From positions 5,757,001 to 5,821,000 of the forward strand of contig NZ_CP098805.1 in assembly GCF_023821985.2 (NCBI RefSeq): a stretch of DNA of 64,000 bases, read 5' to 3'. This stretch comes from Dyadobacter chenhuakuii (GTDB lineage: Bacteria; Bacteroidota; Bacteroidia; Cytophagales; Spirosomataceae). Within the stretch, counting starts at the first letter, position 1; every line of letters starts with the position of its first letter. The notes beneath the pieces are model-generated. The model was given only the letters and a program-made list of their open reading frames with translations, had not been told where the DNA came from and made no database searches. The position numbers were made by a program, and so were the translations under genes. Shown here one piece after another: positions 44,356 through 53,242 of this stretch.

Positions 44356-45255
44356 TCAGTTCAAAGTCTGCTCTGGTTTCAGGCAAGCGGGACGCTTGTG
44401 TTTCCAGCGACGATGGCTCCACAGCCAGTTATGCGGCTGACATTGAATATCATTTTCCAAAATGCGAAGCTGTTTTTCTAAAATTTCATTGTTTTTCACC
44501 TCCTTAGGACATCCCGTAATCGTTGAAATAGCCACCTGATAGTAACCGCGCTTGTTGGCAACTTTGCTGAAATCGGCATAAAGAACCGTAAGATTGTAAC
44601 GCCGCGCAATGGTCTCAACGCCCCGGAAAACGCCCGTGTCCTGGTGCAGGAATCTGGTCCAGAATGCAGTTTTAGGATTAGGGGATTGATCATTTGCTAG
44701 CACGACGACGTAAGGTTTATCTCGCGGCTTCTGTAACTCTTTAAAAATACAATCCATAGGAACCAGTTTCGCACCAAAACGCGTCCTGAGATCCCTAAAC
44801 CATTGATCCGAAGCCTCATTCTGCAATGGCCGGTAAACCACAATGCATTCGTGTGTGAAGCAAAGCGATGAAAATAGATTGGCAAGCTCCCAGTTGCCGC
44901 GGTGGCCCATCAGATAGATAATGTTCGTTTTATCATTATAAAACTTGTCCATAATGCTGATGTCGCCTTGCAGCCGCTCGCGCACACATTCCGGGCTGGC
45001 CGTGCGGAATTTGAGCGTTTCAACAATTAAATCTGTAAAATGGAGCTGAAAATCTTTTGCTATGCGGGATAACTCTGCATCCGTTTTGTCTGGAAAACTG
45101 TTTTTTAGATTTTCGCGGATCACATCCCGGCGATAACGGCCGACGCTAAAAATAGACCAGCGCAGAAAATCGGAAAGCCGGAAAGCGTTTTTCCAGGAAA
45201 GCTTTGAAACCTGATTTAGGATAAAAAAAAGAAACTTTGAGACAAATAATTGCAT
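44356..45255 (-). CDS. LpxL/HtrB-type lipid A acyltransferase, copy 2
   Basis: A 299-residue paralog of the next gene downstream. The catalytic H118 and E123 (GHRGNWE) sit at the same residue numbers, and both proteins share KLSWK...RLSDF, ENLKNSFP, VLANDQSP and HNWLWSHRRWKHKRP. The pair probably arose by tandem duplication and may add two different acyl chains. About 100 bp separates it from copy 1. Confidence 0.9.
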   Translation of the reverse strand: MQLFVSKFLFFILNQVSKLSWKNAFRLSDFLRWSIFSVGRYRRDVIRENLKNSFPDKTDAELSRIAKDFQLHFTDLIVETLKFRTASPECVRERLQGDISIMDKFYNDKTNIIYLMGHRGNWELANLFSSLCFTHECIVVYRPLQNEASDQWFRDLRTRFGAKLVPMDCIFKELQKPRDKPYVVVLANDQSPNPKTAFWTRFLHQDTGVFRGVETIARRYNLTVLYADFSKVANKRGYYQVAISTITGCPKEVKNNEILEKQLRILENDIQCQPHNWLWSHRRWKHKRPACLKPEQTLN

Positions 45256-45324
45256 GCAGACATTTTAGTGCAATAATACGTATATATTATATCTATATGA
45301 AATCCTGGTTTTTGTACGTGCAAT

Positions 45325-45705
45325 TTGTTACATTCACTGCTTCAAAACCAGTTCAATAACGACGTCTTGGAGGGAATATTTGACATAAAGAATGATCGTC
45401 GCCTGAGCATGTATTTGTATCGGATGGGATTCGGCATGTGGCTGATGTATCTCGTTCTCGGCGCGCCTGCATTGCATACTTTCAAACATTACCGCCAGGA
45501 TTGTGGCCTTTTGTCATTCGCATTAATGATCTTCGGCTTCACCGCTTCTATGGTATACCATTATTTTCATCATCACGATCAGTATGAGATGAAAAAGAAG
45601 TGGCTGTTTATCAGCTATGTCGTGCTGGCAGGGATTATTTACTTCCTGGAATTTAAAGGAAAGGGGAGTGGAATCGATTTCAACTGGATTCTGAGCCTGC
45701 TCTAA
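45325..45705 (+). CDS. Small membrane protein of unknown function
   Basis: A 126-residue protein starting at TTG 45325 (MLHSLLQNQFNNDVLEGIFDIKNDRRLSMYLYRMGF), or at the ATG of residue 29 (45409) if the TTG is not used. Three hydrophobic segments lie at about 36-50, 62-78 and 91-106. The motif YHYFHHHDQYEMKKKW is rich in histidine. No family is recognised. It is divergent from the acyltransferase gene and its stop overlaps the cobA stop by 4 bp. Confidence 0.55.
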   Translation: MLHSLLQNQFNNDVLEGIFDIKNDRRLSMYLYRMGFGMWLMYLVLGAPALHTFKHYRQDCGLLSFALMIFGFTASMVYHYFHHHDQYEMKKKWLFISYVVLAGIIYFLEFKGKGSGIDFNWILSLL

Positions 45706-46472
45706 TTCGCTTCACTCGCAACAGATCCTTGCTGCATCAGTTGTTCAATGTGCTTATAGCTCAGATCTGGCAATGCAGCCACTTTTCCGATCACAATTAC
45801 AGCCGGAGAAGCAATTTCACTCACTTGGGCCAATGCCGAAATGTTGCTGATCTTGCCTGTTACGACCTTTTGATTTGCTAATGTGCCGTTTTGAATGATG
45901 GAAATGGCCTCGTCCGATTTGTTCAGTTTTGAATAAATAGAAACAATTTCGTTCAGCTTATGCAAGCCCATCAGGATCACGACGGTTGCCGTGGATTGTG
46001 CGGCCAAATGTACATCATTGGAAAGCGCATGCTGTTTTGTTGTGCCGGTAATGACCCAAAAACTTTCGCTTAATCCTCTCGAAGTCAATGGGATGCCAGC
46101 TAATGCCGGAGCTGCATAACTGCTGGAAATGCCGGGGATAATTTCTGATTCAATGCCGAATTGCGCAGCATAAACAACTTCTTCATAACCCCGACCGAAA
46201 ATGAATGAATCGCCGCCTTTCAAACGGACAACTTCTCCGTAAATACGCGCATTCTCAACGATCAACGCATTGATGTCGTCCTGGGTACAGCTGGTTTTAC
46301 CAAAACGCTTGCCGACCAAAATTTTAACGCAGTTTTCAGGACAATAATCGAGCAGGGAAGGGTGGGCGAGGGAGTCGTACAAAACCACTTTGGCTTTCTG
46401 TAACGCTTTAACCCCTTTCAAAGTGATCAGGTCCGGATCTCCTGGCCCGGCACCAATGAGTGTAAGTTTCAT
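45702..46472 (-). CDS. cobA: Uroporphyrinogen-III C-methyltransferase (SUMT)
   Basis: A 256-residue SAM-dependent enzyme that makes precorrin-2, the first step to siroheme. I start at ATG 46472 (MKLTLIGAGPGDPDLITLKG). GAGPGDPDL is at 7-15, VVRLKGGDSFIFGRGYEEV and PGISSSYAAPALAGIPLTSRGLS are the SUMT motifs. It is the last gene of the sulfur cluster, 79 bp after sulfite reductase, which needs siroheme. No separate precorrin-2 dehydrogenase/ferrochelatase gene is in the window; only a truncated piece of such a domain is present in the transporter gene at 53243. Confidence 0.92.
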   Translation of the reverse strand: MKLTLIGAGPGDPDLITLKGVKALQKAKVVLYDSLAHPSLLDYCPENCVKILVGKRFGKTSCTQDDINALIVENARIYGEVVRLKGGDSFIFGRGYEEVVYAAQFGIESEIIPGISSSYAAPALAGIPLTSRGLSESFWVITGTTKQHALSNDVHLAAQSTATVVILMGLHKLNEIVSIYSKLNKSDEAISIIQNGTLANQKVVTGKISNISALAQVSEIASPAVIVIGKVAALPDLSYKHIEQLMQQGSVASEAN

Positions 46473-46550
46473 ATCTGAAAGACTTCGACTTTCGGCTGTC
46501 GGCAATCAAGCATAATGCTGAGTGCAGACAACCGAAAGCTGACAGCCATT

Positions 46551-48779
46551 TTAACTATCTTTTCCGAATGACAATTCTTGCAAAACAGGCTCGCCGGTTT
46601 CAACCAATTGTGATTCACGTGTATTGCGAACGAAATTCAGGAATTCTTCTGCTTTGCTCAGGAAGTAAGTCGCAAATTCCTGTGTAGGCTCGAAATGATT
46701 GATGCTGAATGCCAATGAACGGAAAGGCGCTTCGGCTTTGTCTTCGCGGGCAAATTCAGCCGGTGTTTCATATTTGAAATCCTGTCCGAAATGCGTGTCA
46801 AAGTCATTTACGATGCCATACTGCGTGTTCAAAGTCACGTCTTTGGTCATTAACAAACCTTTCGCGCCGGTGATCAGCACATTATAGGCATGATAAATCG
46901 CATCCGCCCAGATTCCTGATTCGTAGTTTTCTTTGGCAAGATTCAATTTTTCCTGTCCTTCTGTGATCGTCGTGGCTACAAGGTCAACGAGCACACTTGC
47001 ACATTCTCCAACCCCGATTTCTGTTTTGAACAATTCGTCGTGGTCCCAGTCGCGGTAATCGTCGTCTTGCAAAGTGGTGAGATCCGCAATCGGTTTCAGC
47101 AATTGGAAGAAGTAATTTTTGCTCTGACGCTGGTAATATTGGTTAAAATATTCGCCATCATATGCATTGGCTTCAAAATCATTGAAAATCGTGCGTAGCG
47201 CCTCAGGACCGCGTTTGGTCGGAACCTTGATCACTTTATCGCCGATCAAACCAACGCCGTCACCTGTAAATCCACCGCCCAGCAAAACCTGCAATGCGGG
47301 AAGAACCAGCTTGCCGTTTTTGATAGAGCTTCCGTGGAAACCAATGTTGGACGCATTATGCTGGCCGCAACCATTCATACATCCGCTTATTTTGATCTTA
47401 ATGTCCTGATTGTAAATCATTTCAGGGAATTCGTCACGCATTACATCTTCCAGCACGCGCGTAATTCCATAGCTGCTTGAAATGGCCAGGTTACAAGTGT
47501 CCGTTCCCGGGCAAGTTGTAATGTCCATTGTGCTGTCAAAACCAGGCGCTGCAAGTCCTAATTTTGACAATTCGTGATAAATCGCAACCAAGTCTTCACC
47601 TTTTACAAAACGAAGCACATAACCTTGGTTCACCGTTACACGAATGTCATCCGCAGCATACTGACGAACCACATTGGCAAGCTGGCGCGCTGTATCCGAA
47701 TGCATATCGCCCAAAAGGACGCGTAATTGAACAGCGTACCAGCCTTTTTGTTTTTGTTCAAAAGTGTTGGTTCTCAACCATTTTGTAAAAATATCAAGCT
47801 TTTCCGCTTCAATGCTTTGAGAAGCAATGTTCAAAATTTCAGCTTCTGTCAAAGATGGACGCGGAGCGAAAGTGATTGATTCCACTTCTTTCGTTCCAAA
47901 CAGATCTTCCGGAATTGTGAAAATCTTGTTTTTCAGCGCAACGCGTTGTTCTTCAACTCTGGCCATCATTTCTTCAAGGCCGATGTCGTTCAGCAAGAAC
48001 TTCATACGCGCCTTATGGCGACGCACGCGCTCACCGTAACGGTCAAAAACGCGGAGCAATGCTTCAATGAAAGGAATTACTTTATCTTCTTCGAGAAATT
48101 CAAAAGCCGTTTGTGCAGAAAAAGGCTGTGCGCCTAATCCGCCGCCAATCAGCACTTTGAAACCTTTCACCGTTTCGCCTGCTTCGTTCACGCCCATTTT
48201 AGCAATAAGCCCGACGTCGTGAATGAATGCCAATGCTGAATCTTTTTCAGAAGAAGAAACGGCAATTTTAAACTTCCGGCCCATATCCTGATTGATCGGG
48301 TTGCGGAGGAAATAGCTGAATATGGAATGCGTGATTGGCGTCACGTCAAACGGCTCGTCCGGATCAATTCCAGCGATCGATGAAGCCGTTACGTTACGGA
48401 TCGTGTTTCCGCAGGCTTCTTTCAATGTGATACCGGCATCTTCAAGATCGGCCCACAATTGCGGCGAATCGGAAAGTTTTACAAAGTGCAGCTGAATGTC
48501 CTGGCGCGTGGTTGCGTGCAGATTACCCGTTGCAAATTTGTCGGAAGTATCCGCGATCCTGACAAGCTGGTCCGCCGTAATGCGACCGTAAGGCAGCTTG
48601 ATACGGATCATTTGGACGCCCGGCTGGCGCTGGCCATAGACTCCGCGTGTAAGCCTAAACTTACGGAATGCTTCCTCGGGTGTCTCGCCCGTGTTAAATG
48701 CATTGATTTTTTGGTTCAAATCAATGATATCGCGCTTCGCAACAGCGGATACTTTGTCAGAAATCAATATTTCGCTCAT
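46551..48779 (-). CDS. Assimilatory sulfite (nitrite/sulfite) reductase with C-terminal extension
   Basis: A 742-residue siroheme/4Fe-4S reductase. I start at ATG 48779 (MSEILISDKVSAVAKRDIIDLNQKINAFN). The N-terminal substrate region has RLTRGVYGQRQPGVQMIRIKLP. The cluster and siroheme cysteines lie in TCPGTDTCNLAISS (near residue 421) and KISGCMNGCGQHN (near 465). From about residue 590 there is a helical extension (GQEKLNLAKENYESGIWADAIYHAYNVLITGAKGLL) that resembles a HEPN domain and is not part of classical CysI. The location right after cysN points to sulfite rather than nitrite as substrate. The likely product is sulfide. Confidence 0.9.
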   Translation of the reverse strand: MSEILISDKVSAVAKRDIIDLNQKINAFNTGETPEEAFRKFRLTRGVYGQRQPGVQMIRIKLPYGRITADQLVRIADTSDKFATGNLHATTRQDIQLHFVKLSDSPQLWADLEDAGITLKEACGNTIRNVTASSIAGIDPDEPFDVTPITHSIFSYFLRNPINQDMGRKFKIAVSSSEKDSALAFIHDVGLIAKMGVNEAGETVKGFKVLIGGGLGAQPFSAQTAFEFLEEDKVIPFIEALLRVFDRYGERVRRHKARMKFLLNDIGLEEMMARVEEQRVALKNKIFTIPEDLFGTKEVESITFAPRPSLTEAEILNIASQSIEAEKLDIFTKWLRTNTFEQKQKGWYAVQLRVLLGDMHSDTARQLANVVRQYAADDIRVTVNQGYVLRFVKGEDLVAIYHELSKLGLAAPGFDSTMDITTCPGTDTCNLAISSSYGITRVLEDVMRDEFPEMIYNQDIKIKISGCMNGCGQHNASNIGFHGSSIKNGKLVLPALQVLLGGGFTGDGVGLIGDKVIKVPTKRGPEALRTIFNDFEANAYDGEYFNQYYQRQSKNYFFQLLKPIADLTTLQDDDYRDWDHDELFKTEIGVGECASVLVDLVATTITEGQEKLNLAKENYESGIWADAIYHAYNVLITGAKGLLMTKDVTLNTQYGIVNDFDTHFGQDFKYETPAEFAREDKAEAPFRSLAFSINHFEPTQEFATYFLSKAEEFLNFVRNTRESQLVETGEPVLQELSFGKDS

Positions 48780-48793
48780 GGTGATAATTTCTT

Positions 48794-50038
48794 TTATTCG
48801 ATCATGCAAGCTCCTACGGTCACATTTGACGTTTCGTCGATCAGGATTGCTGCGCCATTCGCGCGGTTTTTCTGATATGGGTCGTAGGCGATGGGTTGTG
48901 CTGTTCTTAATACAATTCTGGCAACGTCGTTCAGTTTCAGGCTATCAACCTCATCCAGCTTTTCGTAGGAATTAATATCAATTTGGTATTCAATGTCGCG
49001 GATAGAACATCTCGATCTTGCTGTTCCGTGCTGTAAAACGTATTTATTGCCCGCTTTCAAAGTCTTTTTATCGTCCATCCAACACACGAGCGCCTCAATA
49101 TCCTGGCTCACAATCGGTGAATTGGTGACCGAAACAATGGTGTCGCCGCGGCTGATGTCCACGTCGTCTTCCAGCAAGATCGTCACAGATTCTAAAACAG
49201 AGGCCTCCTCAATTTCGTTTCCGCCAAATTCGATTTTAGCAATCCTGGATTCGGTTTCAGACGGCAAAACTTTGATCATATCGCCTTTTTTGAATGTTCC
49301 GCTTTGCACACGTCCCGCATATCCGCGGTAATCGTGCAATTCGTCCGTCTGAGGGCGGATCACATATTGAACTGAAAAACGGCCATCTTCCTGATTCTGA
49401 TCTTTCAAAACATTGACATTTTCCAAAACAGAAAGCAATGTTTCGCCTGTATACCAGGGCATATTTACGGATCTGTCCACAATGTTATCGCCATTCAAGG
49501 CGCTAACCGGAATCAATGTCAGGTCTTTGATATTCAGTTTGGAAGCCAGTTCCTGGTAAGATTTCGCAATCTCCAAAAACGCATCTTCCGAGTTGCCAAC
49601 CAGATCCATTTTGTTAATCGCAACAATCACATGCGGAATGCCCAGCATGGAAGCAATTAATGAATGACGACGGGTTTGTTCAACAACGCCGTGACGCGCA
49701 TCCACGAGAATGATCGCCAAATCTGCATTAGAAGCACCCGTAACCATATTTCTGGTATACTGAATGTGTCCAGGTGCATCAATGCTGATAAACTTGCGGT
49801 TAGGCGTCTGAAAATATTTGTAAGCAACGTCAATCGTAATCCCTTGCTCACGCTCTGAACGAAGGCCGTCCGTAAGCAACGCCAGATCAATTTCGCCCAC
49901 ATTGCGGCTCTTACTCGCGCGCTCAATGGCCTCCATCTGATCCGCCAATATATTTTTTGTATCGTAAAGCAAGCGTCCGATCAACGTACTCTTGCCATCG
50001 TCCACGGAACCTGCTGTTATAAATCTTAGTAAATCCAC
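48794..50038 (-). CDS. cysN: Sulfate adenylyltransferase subunit 1 (GTPase)
   Basis: A 414-residue EF-Tu-like GTPase subunit that drives adenylylation of sulfate by CysD. The P-loop is GSVDDGKST (10-18), followed by DAPGHIQYTRNMVTGASNADLAI and NKMDLV. It carries no fused APS kinase domain, in line with a pathway that reduces APS directly. The stop is 15 bp before the sulfite reductase start. Confidence 0.95.
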   Translation of the reverse strand: MDLLRFITAGSVDDGKSTLIGRLLYDTKNILADQMEAIERASKSRNVGEIDLALLTDGLRSEREQGITIDVAYKYFQTPNRKFISIDAPGHIQYTRNMVTGASNADLAIILVDARHGVVEQTRRHSLIASMLGIPHVIVAINKMDLVGNSEDAFLEIAKSYQELASKLNIKDLTLIPVSALNGDNIVDRSVNMPWYTGETLLSVLENVNVLKDQNQEDGRFSVQYVIRPQTDELHDYRGYAGRVQSGTFKKGDMIKVLPSETESRIAKIEFGGNEIEEASVLESVTILLEDDVDISRGDTIVSVTNSPIVSQDIEALVCWMDDKKTLKAGNKYVLQHGTARSRCSIRDIEYQIDINSYEKLDEVDSLKLNDVARIVLRTAQPIAYDPYQKNRANGAAILIDETSNVTVGACMIE

Positions 50039-50051
50039 CTTTTTTTAATGT

Positions 50052-50081
50052 TGAATGATTGAATGAGTGAATGACTGAATG
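50052..50081. repeat. Short 8-bp tandem repeat upstream of cysN
   Basis: TGAATGAT, TGAATGAG, TGAATGAC and a partial TGAATG follow one another directly. They lie 14 bp before the cysN start in the 191-bp cysD-cysN gap. The origin is probably slippage; the repeat could alter the leader. Confidence 0.75.
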
Positions 50082-50190
50082 TTAAGTACTCTGCCATCCT
50101 TAGTGCACTGGAAAGCCTGCCGGTCGAAGGATGTCTTCTGAGTCTAACGCTCTGTTGCCGTGTCAACCTAGAGTAATGCCCTGCTGACCT

Positions 50191-50214
50191 GTCACCCTGA
50201 GCGGAGCCGAAGGG
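50191..50214. repeat. REP-like 24-bp element in the cysD-cysN gap
   Basis: The unit begins GTCACCCTGAGCGG and ends CCGAAGGG. It is identical over 24 bases to the complement of 31024-31047. It lies 16 bp after the cysD stop. Confidence 0.82.
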
Positions 50215-50229
50215 CAGCACCATGTTACC

Positions 50230-51183
50230 TCAGAAGTAACCCCCCTTTTTCCTATCTTCCATCGCCGCTTCCGTCTGCTGATCATCGATCCGCGTCTCAC
50301 CTCTCTCACTAATCCTGGAAACAGTAATCTCAGCAATAACCTCGTCCAACGTCGCAGCACTCGACTCTACAGCCGCCGTGCAGGTCATGTCACCAACCGT
50401 TCTGAAACGAACCTGACGCGTTACGATCTGGTCGTATTCGTCTTTTTCGATAACAGGCGTGTTGTTTAGCAATTTGCCATCTCTCAAAATCAATTCACGC
50501 TCGTGGGCGAAATAAATGGATGGTAATGTGATGTTTTCTCTTTTCAGATATGCCCAAACGTCCAGTTCTGTCCAGTTAGAAATTGGGAAAACGCGCACGT
50601 TTTCACCTTTATGGATTCTGCCGTTGAATAAGTTCCAAAGTTCAGGACGCTGACGTTTTGGATCCCACTGACCGAATTCGTCACGGAATGAGAAAATGCG
50701 CTCTTTCGCACGAGCCTTTTCTTCGTCACGACGTGCACCGCCGATGCAGGCATCAAACTCAAATTCTTCGATTGTATCCAGCAAAGTGAAGGTTTGCAGC
50801 CAGTTACGGCTTGCATTCTTGCCGGTTTGTTCTTTTAAACCTTTCGCCTTTATGGTGTCTTCCACATAGCGAACGACCAGTTTTGCGCCGATTTGTTCGG
50901 CCAGTTCGTCGCGGTAATTTATCGCTTCAATAAAATTATGTCCGGTATCAACGTGCACCAGTGGAAAGGGGATTTTTCCGGGGGCAAAGGCCTTTTGGGC
51001 CAGTCTTACCAATGTGATAGAATCTTTTCCACCTGAAAACAACAATGCAGGGCGCTCAAACTGGCCTGCGACCTCACGCATAATGTAAATCGCCTCGGCC
51101 TCCAACTGGTCCAGATAATCGGGTGACTTGCGTCGCGCTTCCTGATCGCTGATATCCGACACTTCTTTAACTGAAATTGACAT
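50230..51183 (-). CDS. cysD: Sulfate adenylyltransferase subunit 2
   Basis: A 317-residue PP-loop ATP pyrophosphatase that forms APS from sulfate and ATP with CysN. The PP motif is SGGKDS (50-55), followed by HVDTGHNF and IGGARRDEEKARAKERIFSFRD. It lies 62 bp after cysH; that gap contains a small hairpin (GGGC...GCCC) that might partly end cysH transcripts. Confidence 0.95.
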   Translation of the reverse strand: MSISVKEVSDISDQEARRKSPDYLDQLEAEAIYIMREVAGQFERPALLFSGGKDSITLVRLAQKAFAPGKIPFPLVHVDTGHNFIEAINYRDELAEQIGAKLVVRYVEDTIKAKGLKEQTGKNASRNWLQTFTLLDTIEEFEFDACIGGARRDEEKARAKERIFSFRDEFGQWDPKRQRPELWNLFNGRIHKGENVRVFPISNWTELDVWAYLKRENITLPSIYFAHERELILRDGKLLNNTPVIEKDEYDQIVTRQVRFRTVGDMTCTAAVESSAATLDEVIAEITVSRISERGETRIDDQQTEAAMEDRKKGGYF

Positions 51184-51245
51184 ATTCTGAATAATTGTTT
51201 TTCTATAAAATGGGCTAATACTGCCCGTTTATGGCATTTTGCAAG

Positions 51246-51950
51246 CTATTTAGCATGCAGGCCACATTCTTTTTTCGATTCATCTTCCCACCACCAACGT
51301 CCGGCGCGGAAATCTTCGCCTTCCTGGATCGCACGGGTGCAAGGCGCGCAGCCAATACTTACGAAGCCTTTGTCATGCAATGGGTTATAAGGAATGCCAT
51401 TCGATTTAACATATCCCTTCACCTCTTCAAATGACCAATGCAAAATCGGGTGAAACTTCACCAACTGGTGCGCTTCGTCCCATTCCAGCTGCGGCATATC
51501 ATGTCGGTTTCCTGACTGTTCTGCCCGGATGCCCGTAACCCAGATCTTCGCACCTTTCAAAGCGCGGTTCAAAGGCTCCACTTTGCGGATAAAGCAACAT
51601 TCCTTCCTGTTTTCAACCGAATCGTAAAAGCTCAGAGGTCCTTTCGTGCTGACCAATGTTTCGACTGAATCCGTTTGCGGATAGTAAACCTTGATCTTCG
51701 TATCGTAACGATTATTCGTCTTTTGCAGCGTCATATAAGTCTCGCCGAAGAGCCGTCCCGTATCAAGCGTGAAGATCGTAATATTCAGATTATTCTTTAA
51801 AATAAAATCCGTAATAACCTGATCTTCATAGCCCAGGCTAGTCGAAAACACAACCTCGCCAGGAAAAAGATCCGCCAGAATCGCCAGCGACTCCGTCTCA
51901 CTCTTGCCCTCAATGGCCGCGTTTAAAGAAGATATTATTGTTTCGTTCAT
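51246..51950 (-). CDS. cysH: Adenylyl-sulfate (APS) reductase, thioredoxin-dependent
   Basis: A 234-residue reductase that converts APS to sulfite. The four cluster cysteines C118-C119 (KECCFIRK) and C201/C204 (GCAPC) show it binds a 4Fe-4S cluster and so uses APS rather than PAPS. The catalytic cysteine is C229 in ECGLH. This agrees with the absence of a cysC kinase in the cluster. The gene is 24 bp after metZ. Confidence 0.93.
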   Translation of the reverse strand: MNETIISSLNAAIEGKSETESLAILADLFPGEVVFSTSLGYEDQVITDFILKNNLNITIFTLDTGRLFGETYMTLQKTNNRYDTKIKVYYPQTDSVETLVSTKGPLSFYDSVENRKECCFIRKVEPLNRALKGAKIWVTGIRAEQSGNRHDMPQLEWDEAHQLVKFHPILHWSFEEVKGYVKSNGIPYNPLHDKGFVSIGCAPCTRAIQEGEDFRAGRWWWEDESKKECGLHAK

Positions 51951-51974
51951 GGTGAATATAGCAATCGTCTTAAC

Positions 51975-53162
51975 TTAGTCTAATATATCACTTTTCACCG
52001 ACACCTCCACGGCGTTTGTGAAGTCTTCTATCAAATCTTCAATGTCTTCCAGGCCTACTGAAATGCGGATGAGGCCTTCGGTAATGCCTAGTGCTTTTTT
52101 CTCTTCTGGTTTCAGTTTGGCGTGGGTGGTTGTGTTTGGGTTGGTTACGATGGTTCTTGTATCGCCTAGGTTTGATGATAGAGAAGCAATTTCCAGTGCA
52201 TCCATAAATGCGGAAACACGCTCAAAACCACCTTCCAGATCAATCGTGACAATGGCACCACCGGCTGACATTTGCTGTTTGGCCAGTTCGTGCTGCGGGT
52301 GCGATTCCAGGAATGGATATCTTACGGATTTTACATCCGGATGTTTTTCCAATGCTTCAGCAAGTGCCAATGCGTTTGAACAATGTCTGTCCATTCTTAA
52401 TCCCAATGTTTCAAGACTTTTAGTCAAAACCCAAGCGTTGAATGGCGACATGGATGGTCCTGTCTGGCGGCAGAAAAAGCGTAACTCCTTGATATATTCT
52501 TTTTTTCCAACAACGACACCACCTAAGACACGGCCTTGGCCGTCCATATATTTCGTCGCAGAATGAACGATCAGATCCGCGCCATATTCAGCAGGATTCT
52601 GCAAGGCTGGTGATGCGAAGCAGTTGTCTACGTTGAAGATCAGGTTATGCTTCTTGCAAAGTTTTCCAACCATGGCAAGGTCTACCAGATCAAGACCTGG
52701 GTTTGAAGGCGTTTCCAGGTAAACCATTTTGGAATTCGGCTGAACCGCAGCTTCCCAATCCGCTTCGCTTGCATCCGCATCCAGATACGTGTATGTGATG
52801 CCCCATTTGCTCAAAATTTGCGTAATCACCTGATGTGCAGAGCCGAACAATGCACGACTTGCGATAATGTGATCGCCGGTTTTGAGTAATGCAGCCATAC
52901 TTGCGAAAACTGCTGCCATACCCGTTGCAGTTGCAACGCCATCTTCACAATCTTCTAAAAGACAAACCTTATCAACAAATTCCTGCACGGTAGGATTGGA
53001 AAAACGGCTGTAAATGTTGCCTTCTTCGGTTTCCTCAAAAAGTGCTTTTCCCTGTTGCGCGCTTTCAAATGTGAAGCTGCTGGTCAGGAACAATGGTGTT
53101 GAATGCTCGCGATACTTGGTCTTCGGCGTTTGCGTGCGTATCGCTTTGGTTTGTTTTTTCAT
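51975..53162 (-). CDS. metZ: O-succinylhomoserine sulfhydrylase / trans-sulfuration enzyme
   Basis: A 395-residue PLP enzyme of the Cys/Met metabolism family. The PLP lysine is K204 in HSATKYMDGQGRVLGG. The N-terminal THSTP-like part reads REHSTPLFLTSSF, and YSRFSNPTVQEF is the phosphate-binding region. The MetZ subgroup, which condenses O-succinylhomoserine with sulfide to homocysteine, matches better than cystathionine gamma-synthase because of the HGQGR-type loop and the sulfur-assimilation context. The reaction would use the sulfide made by the other genes of the cluster. Confidence 0.87.
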   Translation of the reverse strand: MKKQTKAIRTQTPKTKYREHSTPLFLTSSFTFESAQQGKALFEETEEGNIYSRFSNPTVQEFVDKVCLLEDCEDGVATATGMAAVFASMAALLKTGDHIIASRALFGSAHQVITQILSKWGITYTYLDADASEADWEAAVQPNSKMVYLETPSNPGLDLVDLAMVGKLCKKHNLIFNVDNCFASPALQNPAEYGADLIVHSATKYMDGQGRVLGGVVVGKKEYIKELRFFCRQTGPSMSPFNAWVLTKSLETLGLRMDRHCSNALALAEALEKHPDVKSVRYPFLESHPQHELAKQQMSAGGAIVTIDLEGGFERVSAFMDALEIASLSSNLGDTRTIVTNPNTTTHAKLKPEEKKALGITEGLIRISVGLEDIEDLIEDFTNAVEVSVKSDILD

Positions 53163-53207
53163 GATTCGAATTCATTGGCTGTTACTTTCAGCCTTTTTTG
53201 TTTTAAT

Positions 53208-53232
53208 ATAAAAACTAAGTGCGTTCACTTAG
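53208..53232 (-). terminator. Terminator between the TauE-like gene and metZ
   Basis: On the minus strand CTAAGTG pairs with CACTTAG around an AACG loop, followed by TTTTTATATT. It starts 11 bp after the transporter stop. Another hairpin (GGCTG/CAGCC, 53177-53193) follows before metZ. Read-through to metZ is possible. Confidence 0.65.
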
Positions 53233-53242
53233 AAAATGTCTT

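Noticed and set aside
53177..53200. Plus-strand terminator GGCTG-CAGCC-TTTTTT
   Set aside because: No plus-strand gene or promoter lies upstream, and the stem is only five bases.
53163..53242. SAM riboswitch in front of metZ
   Set aside because: The gap is short and the hairpins are explained by a terminator and a small stem; no SAM-I or SAM-II core is visible.
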